A stretch of 64,000 nucleotides of DNA, from assembly GCA_011503125.2 (NCBI GenBank), contig WWBZ02000073.1, positions 930,001 through 994,000 on the forward strand, written 5' to 3'. This document shows positions 11,328 through 23,213 of the stretch, piece by piece. Numbering within the stretch: the stretch's first letter is position 1; the number at the start of each line of letters is the position of its first letter. The notes beneath the pieces were generated by a model. That model was not told the origin of the DNA. It was given only the letters and a program-made list of their open reading frames with translations, and ran no database searches. The translations under genes and the position numbers were made by a program. This DNA is from Botryosphaeria dothidea (lineage: Eukaryota; Ascomycota; Dothideomycetes; Botryosphaeriales; Botryosphaeriaceae).

Positions 11328-12113
11328 CTAATGCGTTCTCTGAATATTCAAAATATGTGGACTTCTGTTATAGAAGTTTTCTCCAGGCGTCCATACAGAT
11401 ACATGGACCAATACCAGCGAGATTTCCAGATCTGGCAGTGTCCTGCCCAACTCCTGCAGTTCTCTCCAATAAGCCTCGTCTGGAAATTGCTGGTGCCAAT
11501 CTCCTCCTTTCGGTGCTTTCATGTTCAGGTACATAGTGCCATTCTTGACCGGGTATTGAATGCGCACGGCCATCTCGAGCTTGCGGAGTCCATTGGCAGC
11601 GGCGAGTTGGCGGCACCCATCCCTGAAAGTATCGGCATGGAAGGACAGGAAGTTTTCGTCAAAATCACATTGACGAAGACCAAGGCCTGTTACGTCGGAA
11701 GAAAGTCTGTCAATATATTCCGTTAAAGGGCGGAAGGGGCGTTTGCTGCAGTTTTCACCCGGCTCGACAGTAAGAAAAGGTGTATGTACGGTGATCTGTT
11801 GAAGCTGTTTGATCGCAGAGGCACCGATGCTGTGCAAAAAGTGACCCAGGACGAGGAAACCGTTACGCCGAGCGAAGCAGAGATTCAGATGATATATGAA
11901 CAGCTTCACTTCAATGTGGATTTCCTTGCTTAAGCAGAGCAGCTTTGTGGCAGTGTTGTTTCGCTTCCTGTAACCGAATTATCTGCCAACCCATACGCGG
12001 AGGATAGGGCCAGAAAGCTCCTTGTAGATGAGGAGTCGGATGCCGTAGCTCAGGTCCATGAAGCCAATGGTCTGCGGCCGGACTGCGAGACCGTTCTGGT
12101 CTGGTGGAGGCAT
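11328..12113 (-). pseudogene. F-box/2EXR-like hypothetical protein, reading frame interrupted by TAA or carrying an unpredicted intron
   Basis: One frame runs from ATG 12113 to the stop at 11328 (262 codons), with a single internal TAA at 11981-11979. The N-terminal part (IGFMDLSYGIRLLIYKELSG) and then TKLLCLSKEIHIEVKLFIYH resemble the start of fungal F-box/2EXR proteins (LPxELRxxIY, LLxVSKxIHxEA). A central segment, FLVLGHFLHSIGASAIKQLQ, matches the usual 'FL..IG......L' pattern. Either a C-to-T change turned CAA into TAA, or a 54-nt in-frame intron (GTATGG...AAAG) removes the stop. The intron lacks a clear branch point. Confidence 0.55.
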
Positions 12114-12386
12114 CGTGCTAGGATTTCTTGATCGGCAGATTGGAAAGTGTGAGGTGGCGGAGGTAAAAAAGGTTGGCGTGGATGTTCAGGGAGCTCTTGA
12201 TAGAGGTGCCCGCTTCGCCAAATGGGGTGAGCGCCAAGGACAGATGTATAATCAGGAAGGCACCACGTTCACTTTGCTTGCAGCGCAGACAATTATCTGG
12301 CCAAAAGTCTGATTTCTCACTTTGACGAATAGGTCTCTATTAGTCTATCAAAAAAAAAAAAATCACTCCACCCGCGAACTCCCCTT

Positions 12387-13451
12387 TCAAACCGTCGAAA
12401 CCAACCTCCTCTTCGAATCGAACGCCAGCTGCGCCGTAAACATTCCCCTCTCACCCTTGCCATTACTGGCATGGAAGACCATCGTCTTCCCATCCGGCGA
12501 GATATCCGCCCCACCGGGCGAATACAACCCCGCCATGCCCGTGATCGCGAACCTCGCAACCTTCGTGTACGGGCCCGTCACCTTATCCGCCCAGGCGTAC
12601 GCGATATCATACTTGGATCCGGCATAGCAGTTCGAGCTGTAGAACAGCACGTACTTGCCGTCCGCAGTGCGCGTCAAGCTGGGGGCCTCGACGAGCGGGC
12701 CGTCCTCGGTTCCGCGGTCGAGGATCTTGACGGGGCCGCCGATCTTGGTGAAGCCGTCGCGCAGGTCGACCTGCTGGAGCAGGAGCGGCGTGGGCACGAT
12801 GGGGGTGACGCCGTTGTTGCAGTTGCCGCCCTTGCCGATGTTGTTGCCGTCGACCTTGTACACGACGTAGCGCTTGCCGTCGGCGGCGGGGTCTTTGAAG
12901 CCGCTCGGGTCGATGGCGCCGCCCTGCGCCGACGGGCAGGCGAACGGCGTCGACTGCGCGATGAAAGGGCCTATGGGCTTGTCTGCGACAGCGGCTCCGA
13001 TGCAGTGGCTCTTGAGCTTGGGGATCTTGGCCGAGTAGTACATGACGTACTTGCCGTTGCCGGCTTGCACGACGTCTGGCGCCCAGATGCCCGGGTACTT
13101 CTGGTCAGCCCACTTCCCCGGGTTGGGGAGAGTTTCGTGCTTCCTGAGGAGGGACCAGTTTTGGCCGTCCTTGGAGGTCGCAACCTGTGCGTTGACTCCG
13201 TTGCCCGTGGTGGCGTAGGCATACCATATGCCGTCGAAGATGGCGAAGGCGGGGTCGGCAAAGTCTGCATCGATTACCTTTTTGACCTTGAATGTGTTCA
13301 CGGGCTGGGAAACAATCTTAGGCGGGGGTGTTGATTTCGCCTTCGCTGCAGAGATTTTAGCGTTGTTTGCCACAGGAGCTGCGGGTCCGGCGAGAGCTGA
13401 GAGTGCAAGAGCAGTCAGTACAGCTGGTATGAGAAAATGAGTATTGACCAT
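12387..13451 (-). CDS. Secreted glycoside hydrolase family 43 protein (arabinanase/xylosidase-like)
   Basis: Intronless, 354 aa. Signal peptide MVNTHFLIPAVLTALALSAL followed by a Lys/Pro-rich linker. The five-bladed propeller signature follows: DADFADPAFAIFDGIWYAYAT (catalytic-base Asp in the blade-1 DPA motif), YPGIWAPDVVQ (WAPDV), GAIDPSGFKDP (pKa-modulating Asp) and EDGPLVEAPSL (general-acid Glu in VEAP). GH43 enzymes release arabinose or xylose from arabinan or arabinoxylan outside the cell. The exact substrate cannot be fixed. A poly-T run follows the stop on the transcript strand. Confidence 0.93.
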   Translation of the reverse strand: MVNTHFLIPAVLTALALSALAGPAAPVANNAKISAAKAKSTPPPKIVSQPVNTFKVKKVIDADFADPAFAIFDGIWYAYATTGNGVNAQVATSKDGQNWSLLRKHETLPNPGKWADQKYPGIWAPDVVQAGNGKYVMYYSAKIPKLKSHCIGAAVADKPIGPFIAQSTPFACPSAQGGAIDPSGFKDPAADGKRYVVYKVDGNNIGKGGNCNNGVTPIVPTPLLLQQVDLRDGFTKIGGPVKILDRGTEDGPLVEAPSLTRTADGKYVLFYSSNCYAGSKYDIAYAWADKVTGPYTKVARFAITGMAGLYSPGGADISPDGKTMVFHASNGKGERGMFTAQLAFDSKRRLVSTV

Positions 13452-16400
13452 TTTTGTGGTAAAAGCGAGTGATTGTCGGGTCTGAAGAGACTGTAATATG
13501 AACGAATGTCTGAGGTAAGCCTCAAAGGTTGCGTGCCAGTTGGCAGACGCTCAAGTGAGTGACGCGGTGCGGGTTAGCTGGAAGGACTGAGTTTCCTTGT
13601 TGGCATCAATGAAGTAGACGTAGGTATATCCTTATACACCATCGGCTTCTTTCATTGTACTTCACGAGGACATTTACGAAGCCCACCTCTTTGTTTCTTT
13701 AGCCGCCACCACATCCATCTGATTGACCTCGAGTCCAGACGCAGCTCTTCGCCTCCGACTCTTTCCAGCCTTCCCTGTCCGGAACTCAGAGGCTGATTTG
13801 CATCTTTCCACAATACTGGCTGTCTTGTGTCGCGTGACCGGGGGTGTCTGTGGTCTCAAAGACCACATATTTTCCTCGCTGCGTTCGTTGTCACTATTGT
13901 TTGCTCCCACTAATTGGAACTTAAGAATGGCCAGGTCAGAGTACCAACATGTCAAATCCCGTCTGGTACACGATTAAGATACGATTTATGCTGGTTGATG
14001 ATTGCACTGGATTGGTCCTGTTAGTGGTCAGAGTCCCATGAGAGAATAGCTCTCATGAGAATATGCAAGACCTTGAACGCATATGCAAACAGAGGCCCAG
14101 ATTAAGCAAACCGACTAACAACAGACATGTCTTCAGGTTTAAGGTTTGTGGCCCATCGTTGAAATATTAGAGTACTATCGGCATTGAGTACTGACCAAAA
14201 GAACTTTAGATCATTAAAAGCTCTTCAGTGATGTGCCCATCAGTTGACGATCAGTGGGCCGTTGCTTAACCGAAATTGAGAAAGACGGATCAAAGAAGAT
14301 TTTCAGCCATCTAGACCAAGAATATCAAGTAGACAAGCGGACCAGCATGGTGGAGACAAAGAATACAAGTTGCCCAGGCCAGTAAGCGACCTTGGCGAGC
14401 CTCTTGATATGGCGGCTGTAAGAAAGACGCCACTCTGACGGTGAGGATTCACTTTACCCAGAGATTGGGAGTGAGACGGGTGAAGCGGCCAACCGTTGGC
14501 TTGAGACAAGCGGCGCATGTGGTTACCCGAAGAGGAAGGAGACGTCTCGTAAAGTTGATTGCGTGAGAGCTGAGGAAAGCGTACCACAACGGCGCTGGAA
14601 TATCGGGAGACCTTAATGTTATTGTCAGCTGATTGTCTCGAAGAGGCAGTCCGGTTCACTGCGAAACTTCGTTCGGGCTGATAATGTTCTAAGGCTGTTC
14701 CAATCATGCAAGAAATTGGGCGAGAAGAAGTTTCGTTAGCTATACTTGGTGGGCAGCATGAGAAGATGCGGGGACTGTACAACCCCAAAATCGATGATGC
14801 GCTGCACGATGCGCCCGATGCAGGCTTGTCAGACTGGCACCTAGCCTGGGTTGGTTACACTGCGTGCAGAAGCTGAGAGGCTCTATGCTGCACGCGTTCA
14901 AGCTCAAGTGTGGTCCTAACTGCTCGTAGGCACTTTCCGCAGAAGCGTCCCAATGGCGCAGGAGATCAACTCACCGCTGCAGGAGTTGGGGCCAGTGTAC
15001 AGTTGATCGTTGATCTGTTCAATCACACCGGAAATTGGAGTGTGGAGAAAAGAAGCAGCGCCGCCAGATGACACGGGCAAAGGCTAAACGGCGCATGGTG
15101 CAGCAAGCCATCCCCGCATGGGAAGCACCGCGCAGGAAAAGCGGGCGATCAGTCATTTGACCATGGCAGAAGTTTATCCGCCATGGATGTCTGTGAGTGG
15201 TCGGCAATTTCAATGCGCATTATGACTAGGTGGGCGGAGCCCGGGGCGCCGCAGGAAGCTGCGGGCAATGGCCGGAGTCCGGGTCGCGCGGGCAGGTCGG
15301 GAATGCAGAATGCGATAGGATGCAATGGCGATCGGACGAGCGACCGGTCTGTAGGCAATGGACATGACGACAGCAAAGCGGTGGCTGGTGGTCTGAGCGG
15401 CGAGTCAGCGGGCGGGGCTGGTGGATTTGGAGGGCGGCAGTGGCGGCGCGCCACGGAGCTTGTAGTTGGCCGTCTCTATAGGCGGGCTGCAGGGATGGCA
15501 GGGCCGAACGGGGGTGGGAAGGCTGGGAGTTGGGCCGACCGGTCTCGAGGCTGTGCGTTGCTTACGACAACGCCCTAGAAGCTGCAAGGCCGGACGGGCG
15601 GCTGGAGTGGGCTGCGGCGAAGGGTGACAGGCCGCGCTGACAGGTGGTGGGGGATGCAGGAGGAATCGGACGGCGTCGACGATCCCGGAGGGGTATCCTG
15701 TTCACGCACGAGGCGCGAGATCTGCGCACCGCATCCGCGCGGCTTGTGGAGCTTGTTGAAGCATTGATGGAAACACGGTAGAAGCCATGGACTCAAAGCC
15801 GCAGAGGCATTGGGGCAACGGTGTGTGTTGGCGCGCTGAATGACGAGAGAGGTCTGGATAAGCGTTGCACAATGGCTGCGCAGGCCGCCGCGCTGCCTGT
15901 GAGTCGCGCGCGCCCTCGACCGGCTCCGGGCGGCTGCCAGCCCGCACCAACCCAACGACACCTCAACGCTGCTCTCTCGAAGCCTCCCCCCGAATCGCTG
16001 TCGTCATAGCTCAATGCCGCTCCGAGCACGTCCGCCTGTCGCCTGCTCGTCCACATGCCGCGACCTGACCAGGGCCTCCCCCGCCGCCTGTGTGCGTGGC
16101 TGAGGCTGCCGCATCCGGCCGCTGCCCGTCTCCATTCGCTGTCTCTGCCAGACTTTGCGCGCATGCCGGGCCAGGATACGAGCGCAGCGAGAGCTGGAGG
16201 CCGCCGATGCCAACAGCGCTCGGGGCGTGCCTGGTGCGAAGGTTGGTCCGTCGCGGAACCACCGACCTTCGCCGCCGCGCAGCCAACCACAGCAGAGACG
16301 GCGCGGTTGCCCTGCGGTTTTTTGGAGCCGCAAACCCACGCCACCCTGGACGGCGCCCAGCTCTCGCCCACGCCGTCTCCCCAACTCGGCAAGGGCCGCG

Positions 16401-17080
16401 AAGGTCCGCTAGCAGAGCGCTATTATTATTGTTGATGGATGTCACATCTCGCGCAGCTGTGCCGCTTCGTTTCCCCGCGCCTGCAAGCCACCTGGCTGGC
16501 CGTCTGCCTGCTCGAGCTGCCGCACCCGTCGCAGAGCAAAACAGGTGACCGGAAGCGGTGTTGCGTGCTGAGAATTCGAGGATGCGGCAACAGCTCGCAA
16601 CGCTATTTGCGCGCGGGATGCGAGGGGGCTGGAATTCAGAAACAATGTCTCTTTGTCTGCTGGCTCCAGGTGTCGCGCGGCTTGCACACGGCTAGCCTGG
16701 GGCGATCGCGAGGCCCTACCCCACAGCATGGGAACGCCTTGCTGCAAGCGGTTTGACGCGCTCGAAAAGTGGACGCTGTCTTCACGCGCATCCGGCCAAG
16801 CTGCCAGACGCCTGACGCCCGTGATGCCTGTGTCATTGGTGCGCACCAGCCAGTTGCTCCAGCCATCTGTTACCCTGCCGCCCTGCAGTGTACAAATATC
16901 TCAGAAGCCGCGCATCCATTCCTCTATTTCCCGCCAGCGACCCTGACAACACTCTACCGCCGACACTTCCTCCTCACATAACTGTCGCTCTAGATTTGTT
17001 GAAAAGCCCTCGCTCCTCCTCCAGCCCGAGCCGTGTCCACCGTCGTTAATCACCTTAATACCTAATTGGCCAACGAAACC
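13452..17080. other. Long intergenic region; right half GC-rich
   Basis: 13.5-15.1 kb shows nothing beyond random short ORFs. 15.15-16.95 kb is GC-rich and has many overlapping open frames of 60-200 codons on both strands, none with a recognisable domain. This is what GC-rich non-coding DNA gives. It may include the promoter and 5' leader of the wall-protein gene at 17081. Confidence 0.5.
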
Positions 17081-18277
17081 ATGAAGTTTGCCGTCGCCCT
17101 CGCTGCCCTTGCCGGCACTGCCCTGGCCCTGCCCCAGCCCCAGGGCGTCACTGAGGATCTGAAGCCCACTGCCTCTGCCCCCAGCGGCTGCCAGCCTACC
17201 TGTGAGTGCCGATCCGGAAGTCTACGATAGTCGTTATGTGGTATTAACCAACCTGATTCAGACCCTGGCAAATTCACCATCACCATCCTCAATGCTACCA
17301 CCCACCAGGGCGTCGCCAAGCGCAACCTGCTGCCTCGCCAGGAGGAGTCTGGTGGCGCTGCCGACACTCTTTTGGAGCTTACGCTCGCCGATGGCAAGTT
17401 GACCGACCAGCAAGGACGTACTGGCTACATTGCCAGCAACTACCAGCTGCAGTTCGACAAGCCCCCGCAAGCCGGCACCATCTACAACGATGGTTTCAGC
17501 GCTTGCTCCAACGGCTCTCTCGCCCTCGGCGGCTCTGCTATCTTCTACGGTTGCCAGAGTGGTGAGGGTGCGAGCAAGTTCTACAACTTCTACGACCGCA
17601 ACTGGGGCTCCCTCTGTTCGCCCATCTACATCAACATCATCCAGAACAGTGGAAGCGGAAGCACCAGTGCTGCAAGCCAGAGGCCCGATGGCCAGCCCGC
17701 CGCTACCTCTGCTGTGAGCATCCGCTCTGACGGCCAGCCCATCGCTACCTCTGCTGTGTCAATCCGCTCCGATGGTCAGCCCATTGCTCCCACCGCCGCG
17801 ACCCCAGTCCCTGTTCGCAGCGACGGTCAGCCCATTGCTGGCACCATTGCCACCCCAGTTCCCGTCCGTAGCGACGGCCAGCCCATCGCCAGCTCTATTG
17901 CCACTCCCGTACCTGTTCGCAGCGACGGCCAGCCCATCGCCAGCTCTATTGCTACTCCGGTCCCCGTTCGCAGTGACGGCCAGCCCATCGCCAGCTCTAT
18001 TGCTACTCCGGTCCCCGTTCGCAGCGACGGCCAGCCCATCGCCAGCTCCATCGGCACCCCGGCCGTTCCTCAGACTCCCGTCTCCATCCGCTCTGACGGC
18101 CAGCCCATCGCGACCGCTGCCGGCACCGCCGCCAGCACCCCTGTCAGCACCCCCGTCAGCACCCCCGCCGCCGCCTCGCCCTCGCCCTCCCAGTTCACCG
18201 GCGCCGCCAGCAGCTACGGTGTTGGCAGCGGTGTCGCCCTCATGGGCGCGGCTGCCGTCGCCATCGCCATGCTGTAA
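17081..18277 (+). CDS. Pir-like / DGQPI-repeat cell wall protein
   Basis: Exons 17081-17201 and 17262-18277 (60-nt intron GTGAGT...TTCAG), 378 aa. Signal peptide MKFAVALAALAGTALALPQP. A globular domain (GKFTITILNATT...YQLQFDKPP...FYNFYDRNWGSLCSP) carries an AKR dibasic Kex2-like site and several Cys. It is followed by nine imperfect (S/P)(I/V)RSDGQPIA repeats (about 17681-18112). A Ser/Thr/Pro stretch and a hydrophobic end (VALMGAAAVAIAML) resemble a GPI-attachment signal. The DGQ motif is the site by which Pir proteins link to beta-1,3-glucan through Gln. The repeats lie C-terminal to the globular domain, the reverse of yeast Pir proteins. Confidence 0.85.
17681..18112 (+). repeat. Tandem coding repeat, (S/P)(I/V)RSDGQPIA
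   Basis: Nine in-frame units, the central five nearly identical at the DNA level (GACGGCCAGCCCATCGCC core). Near-identity suggests recent expansion or recombination, so copy number may vary between strains. Confidence 0.85.
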
Positions 18278-20423
18278 ATTGAGCGCGCGGGGAAGTAACT
18301 GTATGATGAGTCGGAAGGGGCAGTGGTTCGCTTCTCTAATGTGGTCACGTCGATTTACATGTGGCCGCGCGCTTCTTGTTCAACTCCGCACGTCGACGTA
18401 AACGCCGTTTTTCACGATCACGATGTTCATATTCAAATCACGATTTATTCATGGGGATCATGTGGGATAAAAGGTAACAAAGGCTTGGGGTAACGTTTTT
18501 GGATATAACGATTATCACGATCCTTTCTGGGGATTTTTTTTTTCGAGCATTACAACAGGTACATGGACGCGGCACCATTATATGGTTTCTGAAAGCACGA
18601 TAGTCACTCCTGTTTTCTTCTGGATAGCATAGCATCGGCATTTACGCTAGTATCGCTACTTGTTTAGTTAGTAGTCGACGAGAGTTTTGAGTTTGGTTGG
18701 CTTCTCTGGAGGAGCGTTGGAGAGACGTAATCTTAATACGAATCAAAAAACTTTTGATCTTCTCAATTGCACCCTCTGCTCCGCATGTGCTTCCCGCTGC
18801 TGTTATCTTGCGTGTTTTAATTGCACGTTCCTCGCATGCGACGCCAAGCGTCTTCTTGCTCGTGCGCGTGGCGCCCTGATGAAAACATGCGGCGCAGCGA
18901 CCGTGAGCGTCCCTGGCTTCGTGGTGCACCACAAAATGTCACGTAACAGAATCGAAACAGCCTGGTCCGGAACGGAGGAGAGCGAAGAGAGATGAAGCAA
19001 GGAACAGAAAGCTGCCCGAATCACAAAAACAAAAACAAAACAAGGAACTCGGGTCATTATTCGAGCAGCTCCATCCTAGAGCAAGATCCGAGCAGGAGGT
19101 TTGGAAAAAGCATGATTATCTCCCGCCGCCGCTGTTTCACGTCCTGGTATGCTTGCGTGGACCTTGCTGAGCCTTCTTTTTTTCTGATTGGGCTGGGCCT
19201 CGAAATTTCATGCGCATAGTTTCATTGGTTTGAAGGCGGCAGGGGTGTCTCATTTCCCGTGGCGCGGGTAGGGCTGTATGCTTTTCTGCCCGGTAGACGT
19301 CATGAGTGCGCTTTAGTGGCATTTAGACCACACCCCGGTAAGCACTTTCCTCGGAAATGGTGATGGGCGTGCGATGGGTGTGTGGTTAAAATTTGGGGGG
19401 AATGCCATTTCCTCGTAGGGCAAAGCATGCGGCTCACCAAATTGCGGAGAGCCTCAACAAACAATGGGGACCCCCGCGGCAGATCTGATGCGAAGTGCAT
19501 CTGCATCGCCTATCGCCGTCCCGGCAAGATCTCTCTGTTTTTTGTCTTTCTCATCTTTGAAGTACGCGTACTACGTTTCTTTAAATAGCAAACTGGCCGC
19601 ATGAGGCAAAGGGGAGATAGTGCTTCGGTTAAGCTTACGCTTTAAGCTCTTTCCTTCCTTGGAAGTCCTGATTCAGGGCTCAACCATGGTTCTCGCGCGT
19701 GTCCCTTGGCTACCCATCCATCCCACGCGGACGAAACGTTTGGTGTGTGGTACGCTAGTGGAAGAGCAGGGGCTGCGCTAATGGGCCGACTGCGTGAATT
19801 TGGCAGGTTTGACAGGATGTCGAGGCAGGGAAGGTACATCGAAAGATTGAGCTCAGAAGTACTCATATGTGAAGTGCTGGTTGACTGGGGCTGAGGGTGT
19901 ACCTTTCCATTTGGCTGCAGAGCTGGGTCACGGAATCACGTGCTCGACGGCGCTGTTTGCTTTGCAGAACTCTCCGTGAAGATCCTGCAGTGGCGAATGC
20001 TGCAATCACATGCTTATCCCAGGCAATGTACCTTCACCATCTTTTGGCAAGAAGGAGCGAGGCCTGGACGCATTTAGACCACAGTCCCCACCTTGGAAAA
20101 CAGGTCGGTCTGTCTGCACGGCGTTCGGCGATGGGCCGAAGTGGTTCACTCTTCTGCAAGGAAGCATCCGTCTGATCGTAAGATTATGTTCTTCTCATTA
20201 ATCATACTCGTCAATTGCTTTTTTTTACTGCAAGCGCAATCGGCCAATCATCAAGCCGTCCCTTTCAAACTCCGTTACTCAAATCCAAATACCCGATCCG
20301 CCGTCTATCATTTTTAACCCCGATTGCTAGGATTACCAATCCTATTACCGCAACCAACCTGTCAAAGACTTGCTTGAACGCTCAAAAGAACCTCAACAGG
20401 AAGATAAAAGTAGTGAAGAGCCC
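18278..20423. other. Intergenic region, no gene recognised
   Basis: 3' UTR sequence of the wall-protein and secreted-protein genes at the two ends; otherwise short ORFs only. Confidence 0.45.
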
Positions 20424-21064
20424 TTAGAAAGGGCCAATGGCCGGGCCGGAAGTGATGGCCACCGGGATGGGCGCCTTCTTCTTGCTGAGCATGCCGTTGA
20501 GTTCGCACTTGATGCCCGTCATGGGAGCGCCCTCCAAGCAGGTAAGCCAGGAGTTGTCGTCCGAGAGGTTGTTGGCGGTGACGGTGACGGAACCGGTCTC
20601 TGCGGAGCTAAATTGGCAATTCTGGTCAGCATCGATGTCATGAAAGAGAAGTACGGGGCGGGAGATACTCACTACTCGCCAGTGATGCGGCCGACCTCGA
20701 TGGTGAACTTGGCCTCGGTGGTGAAGTCGGTGAACCTCCAGCCGGTGGTGGTGTCGCCGTCACAACCGTTCCAGCCCTCGGGGTGAGTGCCGTTGACCCA
20801 AGAGCCGGTGCAGGTGGTCCATTGGCCGATGGTGTCGGCCGGGTCGGGGGAGGGATAGTTGATGACCAGCTCGATGGTGCTGCTGAAGATGCTGCCCGGA
20901 GACCAAGAGCCGTCGCCGATGCCGCTGTTCTTGCCCATGAAGTGGGTCTTGAGGGTTGAGATCTCGTACTGCTGGGCAGAGACGTCACGGGTGGTGAGGA
21001 CTGGAATGGCGGCGCCCGAGGCGAGGAGGCCACCGAGGCCGAGGGTGAGGAGAGAGTACTGCAT
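20424..21064 (-). CDS. Small secreted protein, cysteine-containing
   Basis: Exons 21064-20673 and 20607-20424 (65-nt intron GTGAGT...TTTAG), 191 aa. Signal peptide MQYSLLTLGLGGLLASGAA, then possible Kex2-type TTRD. The mature part has four cysteines (QWTTCTGSW, WNGCDGD, WLTCLEG, GIKCELN) and predicted beta-strand-rich sequence (FTIEVGRITGEYSAETGSVTV). The layout recalls AA1-like (Alt a 1-type) secreted beta-barrel proteins, but similarity is too weak to assign. A TATA-like ATAAATAC lies about 110 bp upstream of the ATG. Confidence 0.75.
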
Positions 21065-23213
21065 GGTGGTGGATGAGGGGTGGTTTCGGGTAAGTGGTAG
21101 GATGGTTGTCCTTAGGATGTGTGGTTGAGTGTGAAAGTGGAAGATAGAGTGAGTCGAGGAAGTGATAGGTATTTATGTACTGTTGACGGACGAAAAGAGA
21201 AAGTGCTGCATGTGCGTGGTCAACAGGGTCCATACTCGGCCGTGGGAGGAAGCGGCAGCAGGCGGTGGCAGCTCCAGCAGCATGCAACCCCACCTCACCA
21301 ACAGCCAGTCACGATACTCGATCGCCTGCTCGGACCGTCGATGAAGTCAAAAAATAGCTGCTGTGCGCCACTCCCGCAGGTTTCCGCAGCATACGAGGCC
21401 CGCCGGCACAGTCCTGGTAACGTCAAAACGGCAATCGCGGTTACACGCCAACCGCAGCACACCGCGATCGATACAGTTCCTTCCCGAGACCCCGTACGCT
21501 CGTGCACCTAAAACGGCACTTGCACTAAGTACGTGGTCACGCTAGAGAGCCCAACACGAGGGGTGGCGGATTACCAGGTTTGTTGCAGCCTACGTGAGCA
21601 TTACGGATGGTATAGGATCACGATACGGGAGCAGTTGAGACTGTTATCCGGACGGCGCTGTCATCCATCATTGAAGACAAAGTGTCTACAGACCATTGCT
21701 TCAACTATGGATGCTCGGAGTCATCTGGAATTCCAACGGTGCTGGAGGCGGTGTGCCAGTGGATGCTCGCATCAGCGGTCGGACCAGTCATGGAGAAAAC
21801 GGGGAATAAAAGAGCTTCGCTGATTCGTATCACCAAGGACAAGCTTATCGAATAACGGCAGCCTTAGCTGGACGGCAGCCACGGCGGATCCACTCGGAGT
21901 CAACGACGATCAGCCTGAGCTCAGCCACACCCTTTCATCCCCAGCCTCATGCTTTTTCCTGCTGACAGGCACCGAACATCTCATGATGAGAATCTCACTG
22001 GGTGTGGCTTCATGATTTCCGATCCTTCTCCACTGCGGAAAATTCTCTTTTCGGCGAGAGCCAGTCAGCGGGGAAATTTCCGACCATGCAGGCAATGACG
22101 GGTCGGCACTGTCGAGTAACGGCACGCTCCCGCGATGACGGACCACGGCCGCTTCCAGAACGTGGGCAGCTGCAGGATTTCGTGCGTTACCAATATCGCG
22201 TGTTGCCGTCCGGGAAACCAGATCCAGTCCCTTGCTTCTCACTCAGGGTAACGTCGCAACGAGAGCGGCGAGGACGAAGAAGGAAAGAATGGGTGGTGAG
22301 CCGGTGTTTGAGGAGACACAGGGGCAGACGTGCTGAGTTGGCGGCTGGCGCTGGACGATGACGCTGCATTGCAGCGTAGCGTCCTGCCGGATTGGTCTCA
22401 GAGGCCTGATCGTGATATGAGAGGGAAGAGGAGTTGAGCTGGCAGGCTTCTGTGGTGGGACCAATGCGGTTGGGGAAGCTTTCGGTCAGCTCGGCCGGCG
22501 CTCGCGTGGGCTGATCACTGACAGGGATTGACCTGCAGAGTACTACTTATCACCTTGCCACAAGAGCAAACACGCGAACGCCGAAAGTCAAACTGCAACA
22601 TTGACGGGAAAACAGGTAATTCTGAGGAGGACACCCCTTTCCAATCACACGTGTTGGAATCGGTTGCCCCTATCCACCACCATTGCCCCTTCAGCTGCGT
22701 AAAACCCCGGCTTCTCGTCATGCAAGGGCGGTTGCAGTGTAACCTCACGTCAGCATGTTATTTCGCCCCGCCACTGCAGCCTGTTCCGTTTCCAGGCCGG
22801 CTGTTCAGCTTATTTATGGAGCTGTGAATCCAAATTGTGGAATCCTACAGCGTAATCTCCCTACCGACCATGATCGAAACCGATTCATCGCCCAGACCGT
22901 GTCGTATGGAAGGAGAAGCAGGCTTCTGAACTCACGAAAGAACTATTCCTCGGCTCGGAGAGAGTTTCCTGTGGCAGGGATCCAAATTGGCTCAAGATCG
23001 AACCCGGTTAGACTTGGAAGAGCTTGGTTAAACCTTAAACGGATGCGCCTCCTCTGTGAGCTTAGAAAAAGCGTTTAATGAGAGGAGCATCAACAAATCT
23101 GAGCCAGTCGGCATGGTCGTTTGGGCTGAAGCTTTGAACAAGAATTTTTTCAAATTAAAGACCATCATCTACATTAGCACCGTCAACACCATCAAGACTC
23201 CCGAGGTCTCTTC
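21065..23213. other. Intergenic region, no gene recognised
   Basis: The promoter of the secreted-protein gene is at the left end. Nothing recognisable in the remainder. Confidence 0.45.

Noticed and set aside
11955..11983. A 29-nt GTATGG...ACAG intron explaining the TAA in the F-box-like gene
   Set aside because: Too short for this organism and it would shift the reading frame.
12471..13334. Long plus-strand open frame opposite the GH43 gene
   Set aside because: Mirror of a GC-rich coding sequence; no domain, while the minus frame is a complete GH43.
15793..16548. Several 130-200 codon frames on both strands
   Set aside because: Mutually overlapping, Arg/Ala/Pro-biased, no domains; typical of GC-rich non-coding DNA.
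17827..18057. Minus-strand frame with repeated TGVAIELAMGWPSL units
   Set aside because: Antisense reading of the DGQPIA-coding repeat.
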